Source of the DNA: an uncultured Pseudorhodobacter sp.
GTDB lineage: Bacteria; Pseudomonadota; Alphaproteobacteria; Rhodobacterales; Rhodobacteraceae
DNA: 7,317 nt
Direction: 5' to 3'
Assembly: GCA_945952425.1 (NCBI GenBank)
Contig: CAMFIX010000145.1
Span: 1 to 7,317 of the forward strand
The position numbers and the translations under genes were made by a program. Of the stretch, positions 1 through 5,378 are shown one piece after another (position 1 is the first letter of the stretch; every line of letters begins with the position of its first letter). The notes below the pieces were generated by a model. The model ran no database searches. It had not been told where the DNA came from and was given only the letters and a program-made list of their open reading frames with translations.

Positions 1-923
1 GCGTTGGACAGGGTCGAGAGCGCGGCATCCGGGGCCAGCATGGCGCCCAGCTGCCGCGCCAGCCGCTCGGGCATCGCCCCCGCCAGCGCGGCGCCAAGGC
101 CCTGCCGCCCCTGCGTCCCCCGCGCCGCCCGCAGCATCCCCGCCACATCGACACCCGGCAGCAGGTCGATCCGCACCCCCTGCCCCTCGCGCCAATAGCT
201 GGAGACCTGCAGCACCGAGGGCCCCGAAAGCCCGCGATGGGTGAACAAAAGCGCCTCGGGGAAGGCGGGCCCACTTTCCGCCCGGGCCACCACCGGCAGG
301 GCCACGCCCGCAAGGGGCGCGATCCAGGCGAGTTCCTGCGTGGCAAAGGTCAGGGGCACCAGCGCCGGCCGTGTCTCGGTGACGCCCAAGCCGAAACTCT
401 CGGCCAGGCGATAGCCGAAGCCAGTCGCCCCCATCTTCGGGATCGACTTGCCCCCGGTCGCCACCACCAGCTTTGGCGCGCCAACCTCGCCCCGCGCGGT
501 CGAAACGCTGAACCCCGCCCGCACCTCGCCGACCTCGCAGCCGAGCCACAGCTCGACCCCCGCCTGGCCCATGTCGCGCAGCAGCATGTCGACGACCTGC
601 TTGGCCGAACCGTCGCAGAAGAGCTGCCCCAGGGTCTTTTCGTGCCAAGCGATGCCCGCCGCCTCGATCCGCGCCAGAAAATCCTGCGGGCCGAAGCGTT
701 TAAGAGCCGAAAGCGCGAATCGCGGGTTGCCGCCCAGGAAGCGGTCGGCTGCGACATCCAGGTTGGTGAAGTTGCACCGCCCCCCGCCCGAGATGCGAAT
801 CTTCTCGCCCGCGGCCTTGGCATGGTCGATCAGAAGCACGCGGCGCCCGCGCCGCCCGGCCTCGATGGCGGCCATCATGCCCGCCGCCCCGGCCCCGAGG
901 ATGATGACGTCGTATCTTTGCAT
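1..923 (-). CDS. HI0933/BaiN-family FAD-dependent oxidoreductase, C-terminus cut by window edge
   Basis: Reading from ATG at 923 to the left edge gives 307 residues with no stop. The N-terminus (MQRYDVIILGAGAAGMMAA) is a dinucleotide-binding Rossmann motif GxGxxG at residues 10-15. It is followed by an acidic residue after strand 2 (LLID, residue 33) and the family signature GEKIRISGGGRCNFTN at 39-54. A second FAD-contact motif, ATGG, lies at 155-158. Family members are about 390 residues, so roughly the last 80 are missing. They are soluble flavoproteins of mostly unknown substrate; BaiN in Clostridium acts in bile-acid dehydroxylation, which cannot be transferred here. The start is fixed by the Rossmann fold. 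The ribosome site is weak (AGGGG two bases upstream). A poor promoter (TTGAAG at 952-957, 17 bp, TAACAG at 929-934, minus strand) would give a nearly leaderless message. The gene is divergent from the tRNA-Gln. The family is clear; the function is unknown. Confidence 0.88.
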   Translation of the reverse strand, partial: MQRYDVIILGAGAAGMMAAIEAGRRGRRVLLIDHAKAAGEKIRISGGGRCNFTNLDVAADRFLGGNPRFALSALKRFGPQDFLARIEAAGIAWHEKTLGQLFCDGSAKQVVDMLLRDMGQAGVELWLGCEVGEVRAGFSVSTARGEVGAPKLVVATGGKSIPKMGATGFGYRLAESFGLGVTETRPALVPLTFATQELAWIAPLAGVALPVVARAESGPAFPEALLFTHRGLSGPSVLQVSSYWREGQGVRIDLLPGVDVAGMLRAARGTQGRQGLGAALAGAMPERLARQLGAMLAPDAALSTLSN

Positions 924-1005
924 GGCCCCTGTTAGCCCCGAACCCGCGCCGCTTCAACCGTCCCGCCCAAGCACAGAATTTGCGACAGTTTTTTCCAACT
1001 TCCCC

Positions 1006-1034
1006 TTGCGGCCCCCGAAAGCCTCCGCTAAATA
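1006..1034 (+). promoter_or_regulatory. Sigma-70 type promoter of tRNA-Gln
   Basis: TTGCGG at 1006-1011 and TAAATA at 1029-1034 are separated by exactly 17 bases. Transcription would start near 1041, about six bases before the mature tRNA. A T-rich stretch at 989-995 lies upstream. The position directly before a tRNA and the optimal spacing support the call; it is seen by eye only. Confidence 0.6.
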
Positions 1035-1046
1035 CCGCCGCACGGT

Positions 1047-1121
1047 TGGGGCGTCGCCAAGCGGTAAGGCAGCGGTTTTTGGTACCGCCATTCCTAGGTT
1101 CGATCCCTAGCGCCCCAGCCA
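1047..1121 (+). tRNA. tRNA-Gln (anticodon TTG)
   Basis: All arms of a tRNA fold. The acceptor stem is 1047-1053 with 1111-1117 (seven pairs), then discriminator G at 1118 and encoded CCA at 1119-1121. The D stem is 1056-1058 with 1068-1070. The anticodon stem is 1072-1076 with 1084-1088, and its seven-base loop 1077-1083 places TTG at 1079-1081, reading glutamine CAA (and CAG by wobble). The T stem is 1094-1098 with 1106-1110, and its loop starts TTCGATC. The UGGGGC acceptor start fits bacterial tRNA-Gln. It stands alone with its own promoter; no tRNA follows. No T-tracted terminator is evident in the 138 bases before the stress-protein gene. Confidence 0.97.
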
Positions 1122-1187
1122 ATCTTCCCGCAGCAAAATCAGCGACTTGCCGGGCCTTCTTCAGGTCTTGCGCGAAATCTATGCCGC

Positions 1188-1201
1188 TTGACGCAGGTCA
1201 A
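1188..1201 (+). promoter_or_regulatory. FNR/FnrL-type operator upstream of the universal stress protein
   Basis: TTGACGCAGGTCAA is a perfect inverted repeat (TTGAC, four bases, GTCAA), close to the FNR-family consensus TTGAT-N4-ATCAA. Its centre (1194.5) is about 41.5 bases before a start near 1236 that a weak -10 (CAGGAT, 1224-1229) would set, which is the class II activator arrangement. This suggests induction at low oxygen by FnrL or a related CRP/FNR regulator (for example an NO-responsive Dnr type). The site lies inside the upstream in-frame extension of the stress-protein reading frame, which argues against translation starting at TTG 1188. Confidence 0.72.
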
Positions 1202-1259
1202 GGCGGGCGGGTCTCTTTCGGGGCAGGATGCTCTCATGTCAACCAGACAGGAGAGAAAG

Positions 1260-1682
1260 ATGTCCGCGAAGATTCTCTGCCCGACGGATGGGAGCGATCA
1301 TTCCATGGTGGGCGTGGCCAAGGCGGTGGAGCTGGCGAAGCTGACCGGCGGCGCTTTGCGGTTTTGCGTGGTCAATATCGCCCATGGCGGGGTGAAAGGG
1401 CCGACGATCAGCCATTGGACGGCCGATGAGGTGAAGGGCATCCTCGATCTCGCCGTCGATACGGCCAAGGCTGCGGGGGTCGGCGATGCCGAAGGGGTCG
1501 AGCTGATCGCGCGCGAGCCGGGGCCGGCCATCGTCGCCTATGCCGACCAGGAGGGCTTTGGCCAGATCGTCATGGGCACCGGCGACAAGCACGGGATCAA
1601 GCGGTTGGTGCTGGGCTCGGTCGCGGCGAGCGTCGCGGGCTCGGCGCATTGCTCGGTGATGGTCGCGCGGGCGGCGGGGTGA
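1260..1682 (+). CDS. Universal stress protein (single UspA domain)
   Basis: The 140-residue protein (MSAKILCPTDGSDHSM...) is the usual length of one UspA domain. It has the first-strand nucleotide loop with Asp at residue 10 (CPTDGS) and the C-terminal segment MGTGDKHGIKRLVLGSVA (105-122), followed by a hydrophobic last strand (CSVMVAR). UspA proteins are small cytoplasmic dimers or oligomers that protect cells in starvation, oxygen or redox stress; many bind ATP. Here the G-2X-G-9X-G(S/T) motif has G106, G119 and S120, but the second glycine is D109, so ATP binding is uncertain. ATG 1260 is chosen over in-frame TTG 1188 and ATG 1236 because AGGAG at 1249-1253 sits six bases before it. The upstream FNR-type box suggests low-oxygen induction. 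The gene converges on the globin gene across a hairpin region. Confidence 0.92.
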   Translation: MSAKILCPTDGSDHSMVGVAKAVELAKLTGGALRFCVVNIAHGGVKGPTISHWTADEVKGILDLAVDTAKAAGVGDAEGVELIAREPGPAIVAYADQEGFGQIVMGTGDKHGIKRLVLGSVAASVAGSAHCSVMVARAAG

Positions 1683-1684
1683 AC

Positions 1685-1717
1685 CCCGCCCTACGGTAGG
1701 GCGGGATTGATCCCGCC
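1685..1717. terminator. Overlapping hairpins between convergent stress-protein and globin genes
   Basis: CCCGCCCTAC (1685-1694) and GTAGGGCGGG (1696-1705) are exact inverted repeats; as a hairpin they give about eight GC-rich pairs around a five-base loop. GGCGGGA at 1700-1706 also pairs with TCCCGCC at 1711-1717 around loop TTGA. The hairpins start two bases after the stress-protein TGA and cover the end of the globin gene, so they probably end transcription from both sides. There is no T-tract on either strand, so an intrinsic mode is unproven. Confidence 0.55.
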
Positions 1718-2095
1718 ATCCGTGTTCACCAGGGCCAGGGCCGCGCGGCGGAAGGCGGTGCCGATCTGCGCGGCCTCTTCCGCCGGGATGGTCTCGGCCA
1801 TGGCGCGGGACATGAGCGACAGCCAGGCCTCGGCATCCTCGGTGCGGATCGCCACATGGGCATGGATGTCGCGCAAGGACATGTGGCCATGCGCCTCGGC
1901 ATAGTATCGCCTGCCGCCGAAGAAGCCCGAGAGGAAGTCGAAAGCCTCGGGGCGGACATGGGCGAGGCCGTGGCCCTCCAGGTGCATCTGGACGATGCGG
2001 GCCCCTTCAGGCTGTGACTCCACCAGGTCGTAAAAGCGGGTGACCAGCGCCTGAAGCGCCGCCTCGCCGCCGATCCGGTCGATCATCGCCTTCAT
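1691..2095 (-). CDS. Group II truncated haemoglobin
   Basis: The 134-residue protein fits the 2-on-2 globin fold. MIDRIGGEAALQALVTRFYDLV (4-25) is the typical helix A/B start with Tyr22 at the usual B10 position. FLSGFFGG (54-61) matches the CD/E region. The segment GHMSLRDIHAHVAI (70-83) aligns with the family's GxPxLRxRHxxFxI, giving His78 as proximal haem ligand, and AWLSLM holds the Trp (91) conserved in group II at G8. Such globins bind oxygen, NO or peroxide in the cytoplasm. The start is supported by AAGGAGG at 2102-2108 (minus strand), six bases upstream; this site overlaps the stop codon of tdm, only 11 bases away, so the two genes are surely co-transcribed. Terminal residues are encoded within the bidirectional hairpin. 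A role in oxygen supply or NO/formaldehyde stress during methylamine use is inference. Confidence 0.9.
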   Translation of the reverse strand: MKAMIDRIGGEAALQALVTRFYDLVESQPEGARIVQMHLEGHGLAHVRPEAFDFLSGFFGGRRYYAEAHGHMSLRDIHAHVAIRTEDAEAWLSLMSRAMAETIPAEEAAQIGTAFRRAALALVNTDGGINPALP

Positions 2096-2106
2096 GCCCG
2101 CCCTCC

Positions 2107-4467
2107 TTATGACTGCGGCCGGGTCTTCTTCGGATCATAGGCCGACAAAGTGGTCAGCCGCGCGGGCAGCCGCTTTTGCTGGCCGTCGAGCTTGCCGACC
2201 TCGACCTCCGTTCCCGGCTCGGCATGGGCGGCATCCATCCGCACCAAAGCGATCTGCTTGCCCAACAGCGGCGAGCGCATGGCCGAGCAGACCACGCCGA
2301 CCTGTGCGCGCCCGATATGGATGCAGTCGCCATGGCCGATGTCCACGGCGCTATCCACCTCCAGCCCCATGAACTTGCGCGCCGGGGTCTCTTTCCGGCG
2401 GATCAGCGCGTCGCGGCCGATGAAATCGTCGGGCTTGGTCTTCAGGGGCACGGTAAAGCCGATGCCGGCCTCGAACGGGTCGGTCTGGTCGGAGAAATCA
2501 TAGCCCGCAAAGATCAGCCCGGCCTCGATCCGCACCATGTCCAAGGCCTGCAGACCCATCGGCACCGCGCCTTCCGCCGCCACCGCGCGCCAGACCTCGG
2601 CCGCGTGCTTGGGGTGGCAGAAGATTTCATAGCCCAGCTCGCCGGTATAGCCGGTGCGGCTGACGACCAGCGGCACGCCTTCGAAGTCGCGCAGACGGGC
2701 GACGGTGAAACGGAACCAGCCAAGCTCCTCGACCGTCGTGTGGACCGGCGCCGTCCAGATCAGGCGCTTGAGGATCTCGCGGCTTTGCGGCCCCTGCACC
2801 GCGATATTGTGCAGCTGGTCGGTGGAGGAGCGCACCATGACCTTCAGCCCCAGGGTCTCGGCCTGCTGCCTGATCCAGGTGCCGGAGTAATCGTCGCCGC
2901 CGATCCAGCGGAACTGGTCGCGGCCCAGGCGGAACAGGGTGCCGTCGTCGATCATGCCCCCATGCGGATAGCACATGGCCGAATAGACCACCTGCCCCAC
3001 GGCCAGCTTTTTCACATCCCGCGTCAGCACCCATTGCATCAGCGCCTCGGCATCCGGGCCCGTCACTTCGAACTTGCGCAGGGGCGACAGGTCGATCATC
3101 GCGGCCTTTTGCCGGCAGGCCCAATATTCGTCGACCGGGCTTTGGTTCGCATAGGCATTGGCCAGCCAATAGCCGCGATATTCGATGAAATTCCGGGTCA
3201 GGGCCGAGGTCTCGGCGTGGAAGGCGGTCTCTTGGGTCATGCGGGGGGCGGCCTCTGGAGTGGGGCGGTAAGCGATGGAACGCTTGAAGGGCTCGGCGCC
3301 GGAATAGGTGCGCACATGGATGTCCGACAGATACCAGCCATTGGCGGGCGACGTATCGTCGGGGCAGGAGGAGTTCACGCAGACGATATCGGTCAGCGCG
3401 CGCAGCAGGACGTAATCGCCCGGGCGGCTCCAGGGCTCGTCGGCGTAAAGCACGCCGTGGTCGTCGATCCCGGTGTTGAAGAAGAAGTTCACCGCCATCC
3501 AGCCGGGACGGGCTTCGACCCCATGGGGGGCCAGCGCGCCGTTGAAATTGTCCGAGCAGTTGGCATGGCCGGGATAGCCGATCTCGTCGTAATATTTCGC
3601 GGCGCAGGCCATGGCGAAGGCGTCATGGCGGCCGACGGTGTCCTGGATGACCTCGACCAGCGGCTCCCAGTCCTGGTCGTAGTATTTTGCATGCAGGCCA
3701 GGCGAGCTATAGGCATGGCCCATGAAGGTGCGCGAGGTGGTGACGTCCAGGGGGCGTTGCAGGCCCTTGTCAAGTTTTCGGGCAGAAAAGCACTGGAAAT
3801 CCGTGCATTGGCGGCCATCGACGTCGATGATCTGGATATAGTCGCCCTTCTTGACGTGATAGGCGCGGGCGGTCGCGGAGCTCACACGGATGTCTTGCAG
3901 GGGGTCGGCCAGGGGTTCGGGCAGGTCGTGCAAGGCGGCCCAACCGGGGTTCGCCCTGCGCAGGGTCAGGATCAGGGGGGTGAGGGTGTCCTGCGCTTGC
4001 GGCTCCATGGCGGCACCGGGGGCGGCGAGGATCAGCCAGCCCTTGCGGGTCGCGGTGAAACTCTCGGCGGCACCGGCGCTTGTGTCGGGGCCGAACAGCC
4101 GCAGGCTTTGCGCGGCGCCAAGGTCGATGCCGCGCTTGGCGATGCCCTGCCGCAGCCGCGCCATGCCCGGGCCCCCGGCGAGGATCAGCGCCTTCAGCCC
4201 CTGCCCGTCCTGGTCGGCCCGCACGCCGATCACCCCGCCGTCGATCCGGCCGGTATGGTCGGCCGCCAGAAGCTCGGCCTCCTGCCCGCCTTCGGGGTTC
4301 ATCACGGTGATCGTGTCGCCCTGGTCGAGCTCGACCATCAGCGCGCCGCCGCCGGGCACTTCATAGCGTTCATGCCCCGAACGGCGGTCGAGGTCTTTGG
4401 GCGTCAGGATGCGGCTGGGCTTGGGCGGGCCCGCGACGACATTTGGCAGATCGAGCATGGCGTTCAT
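2107..4467 (-). CDS. tdm: Trimethylamine N-oxide demethylase (DUF1989 + GcvT domains)
   Basis: This 786-residue protein joins a DUF1989 domain (about 195-400) to a C-terminal GcvT/aminomethyltransferase domain (about 420-780). That architecture is known for Tdm (TMAO aldolase, EC 4.1.2.32), which splits TMAO into dimethylamine and formaldehyde; the GcvT part binds tetrahydrofolate, which takes up the formaldehyde. The zinc site of the DUF1989 part is reported as His/Cys/Cys; candidates here are His301 and Cys304 (GHANCSDNFNG) and Cys368 (NSSCPDD). GDYIQIIDVDGRQCTDF (208-224) is the DUF1989 core strand pair. SRTGYTGELGYEI (603-615), GLQALDMVRIEAGL and the YDP end are GcvT signatures. The start at 4467 has no Shine-Dalgarno match; an ATG three codons later has none either. 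Upstream lie an extended -10 promoter and the divergent eamA; downstream is the globin. DUF1989 alone occurs in urea/guanidine-linked enzymes, and GcvT fusions include dimethylglycine or sarcosine enzymes, but the combination and DUF3445 neighbour favour Tdm. Confidence 0.85.
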   Translation of the reverse strand: MNAMLDLPNVVAGPPKPSRILTPKDLDRRSGHERYEVPGGGALMVELDQGDTITVMNPEGGQEAELLAADHTGRIDGGVIGVRADQDGQGLKALILAGGPGMARLRQGIAKRGIDLGAAQSLRLFGPDTSAGAAESFTATRKGWLILAAPGAAMEPQAQDTLTPLILTLRRANPGWAALHDLPEPLADPLQDIRVSSATARAYHVKKGDYIQIIDVDGRQCTDFQCFSARKLDKGLQRPLDVTTSRTFMGHAYSSPGLHAKYYDQDWEPLVEVIQDTVGRHDAFAMACAAKYYDEIGYPGHANCSDNFNGALAPHGVEARPGWMAVNFFFNTGIDDHGVLYADEPWSRPGDYVLLRALTDIVCVNSSCPDDTSPANGWYLSDIHVRTYSGAEPFKRSIAYRPTPEAAPRMTQETAFHAETSALTRNFIEYRGYWLANAYANQSPVDEYWACRQKAAMIDLSPLRKFEVTGPDAEALMQWVLTRDVKKLAVGQVVYSAMCYPHGGMIDDGTLFRLGRDQFRWIGGDDYSGTWIRQQAETLGLKVMVRSSTDQLHNIAVQGPQSREILKRLIWTAPVHTTVEELGWFRFTVARLRDFEGVPLVVSRTGYTGELGYEIFCHPKHAAEVWRAVAAEGAVPMGLQALDMVRIEAGLIFAGYDFSDQTDPFEAGIGFTVPLKTKPDDFIGRDALIRRKETPARKFMGLEVDSAVDIGHGDCIHIGRAQVGVVCSAMRSPLLGKQIALVRMDAAHAEPGTEVEVGKLDGQQKRLPARLTTLSAYDPKKTRPQS

Positions 4468-4496
4468 TGACCGGAAAATATGTTTACCGATAGCAT
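4467..4496 (+). promoter_or_regulatory. Candidate eamA promoter
   Basis: TTGACC (4467-4472) and TAGCAT (4491-4496) are 18 bases apart on the plus strand, with a start expected near 4503, about 32 bases before the transporter ATG. The -35 covers the first base of the tdm start codon. Five of six and four of six consensus bases match. It is identified by eye. Confidence 0.5.
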
Positions 4497-4498
4497 AT
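4478..4498. promoter_or_regulatory. ATATG-N11-CATAT inverted repeat, possible operator
   Basis: Two exact five-base arms, 4478-4482 and 4494-4498, are placed symmetrically around position 4488, between the predicted start sites of tdm and eamA and overlapping both -10 elements. A regulator bound here could block or switch both genes. The GlxA-type regulator of the neighbouring unit is one candidate, though AraC-type sites are usually direct rather than inverted repeats. The arms are short and AT-rich, so chance is possible. Confidence 0.3.
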
Positions 4499-4519
4499 CA
4501 CCGGCGGGGGACCGCGCAA
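4492..4519 (-). promoter_or_regulatory. Candidate tdm promoter (extended -10)
   Basis: On the minus strand TGATATGCT (4500 to 4492) is an extended -10: TG, one base, then TATGCT. TTGCGC (4519 to 4514) is a partial -35 with a 16-base spacer. Transcription would start near 4485, leaving only about 18 untranslated bases. Its -10 lies on the same base pairs as the -10 of the divergent eamA promoter. Confidence 0.5.
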
Positions 4520-4534
4520 GCTTCATGAGGGGAC

Positions 4535-5371
4535 ATGCTGTCATTTCTGTTGGGACTGGTCGCGGCCTTGGGATGGGGCACGCATGACCTGATGGTGCGC
4601 CGAATCTCTCCGGGGGCGAGGGTGCTGCCGCAGATCGCCTGCGTGATGACGGTGGCGGCCCTAGTCGTCTTGCCGATCGGGCTGGCGCAGGGGGATTTCT
4701 CGCGGCTGACGCTGCCCGCGGCGGGATTTGCCGTTGCCTCGGGGGTGGCCTATTTCTGCGCCTCGCTGTGCCTGTATCACGCCTTCGCCCGGGCGCCCGC
4801 GCGGCTGGTCGCCCCGGTGATCGGCGCCTATCCCCTGCCCGCCTTGGTCTTTGCCGCGCTGTCGGGCACGGCGGTCGATCTGTCGGACTGGCTGGCTGCG
4901 GGGCTGATCGTGCTGGGCGTCGGGCTGATCGCGGTCTTCGGGCATGAGGGCGGCCGGGCGGAAAAGGGCGCCTTGCCATTGGCGCTGGTCGCCTGCCTTG
5001 GCATGGCCACCGCCTTCACCCTGGGCCAGAAAGCGACGGAGGCGCTGGACCCGGTACTTTCGCCGATGATCGCGCGGCTGGCGACGGCGGCGACGGGGCT
5101 GGTTCTGCTGGCACTGCGCCCCGATGGGCTGCGCGCGGCGCTGCGGCAGAAATGGGTGCTGGCGGGGATGGGCACTTTGGACGGGCTGGCGCTGAGCGCG
5201 GTTCTGGCGGCCGGAGCGCTGCCGATGGCGATCTATGCCTCGGTCGTGTCGTCACTGTTCGGCATGGTGACGGTCTTGCTCGCCTGGGTGTTCCTGGGCG
5301 AGAAAGTGACGCTGAAACAGGGGCTTGGAATTGCCTTGGTCTTTGCGGGACTGGGGTTGTTGCCGGTCTAA
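4535..5371 (+). CDS. EamA/DMT-superfamily transporter
   Basis: The 278-residue protein is mostly hydrophobic, with about ten membrane spans in two EamA repeats (about 1-137 and 146-278), the normal size for the drug/metabolite transporter superfamily. The first span contains GLVAALGWGTHDLMVRR, and the last repeat ends with the family's FLGEKVTLKQGLGIALVFAGL region (253-273): a short Glu-containing loop followed by a glycine-rich span. EamA proteins sit in the inner membrane and often export amino acids, amines or other small metabolites; the substrate cannot be read from sequence. GAGG at 4527-4530 lies four bases before the ATG, a short but acceptable spacing. It is divergent from tdm with overlapping promoters and converges on the regulator gene with a four-base tail overlap. 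Position between two methylamine-related units makes an amine or TMAO-related substrate a reasonable guess, no more. Confidence 0.88.
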   Translation: MLSFLLGLVAALGWGTHDLMVRRISPGARVLPQIACVMTVAALVVLPIGLAQGDFSRLTLPAAGFAVASGVAYFCASLCLYHAFARAPARLVAPVIGAYPLPALVFAALSGTAVDLSDWLAAGLIVLGVGLIAVFGHEGGRAEKGALPLALVACLGMATAFTLGQKATEALDPVLSPMIARLATAATGLVLLALRPDGLRAALRQKWVLAGMGTLDGLALSAVLAAGALPMAIYASVVSSLFGMVTVLLAWVFLGEKVTLKQGLGIALVFAGLGLLPV

Positions 5372-5378
5372 ACCGGCA
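5361..5378. terminator. Hairpin over the two convergent stop codons
   Basis: TGCCGGT (5361-5367) and ACCGGCA (5372-5378) pair perfectly around loop CTAA. The loop holds the TAA of eamA (5369-5371) and, on the other strand, the TAG of the regulator gene (5370-5368). Both transcripts would form the same seven-pair hairpin at their stop. No T-run follows on either strand, so it may act as a bidirectional pause or RNA-end structure rather than a classical intrinsic terminator. Confidence 0.45.

Noticed and set aside
237..1110. Plus-strand open frames opposite the flavoprotein gene (237-935 and 448-1110)
   Set aside because: Arg/Pro/Ala-rich shadows; one even runs through the tRNA-Gln. The minus strand has the FAD-binding motifs.
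1122..1187. Terminator or further RNA gene after tRNA-Gln
   Set aside because: No stable hairpin with a T-run and no second cloverleaf could be traced.
1188..1259. N-terminal extension of the stress protein from TTG 1188 or ATG 1236
   Set aside because: The extension would translate the FNR-type operator and has no ribosome site, while ATG 1260 has AGGAG at ideal spacing and gives the normal UspA N-terminus.
2107..4467. DMSP demethylase (DmdA) or plain glycine-cleavage T protein
   Set aside because: Both are about 370 residues with only the GcvT fold; here the DUF1989 domain with His/Cys/Cys ligands and the 786-residue length point to Tdm.
2176..4470. A 764-codon open frame on the plus strand across almost all of tdm
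   Set aside because: It is the antisense shadow of tdm in GC-rich DNA: its product is Gly/Ala/His/Asp/Arg-rich with no recognisable domain, while the minus strand encodes a clear two-domain enzyme.
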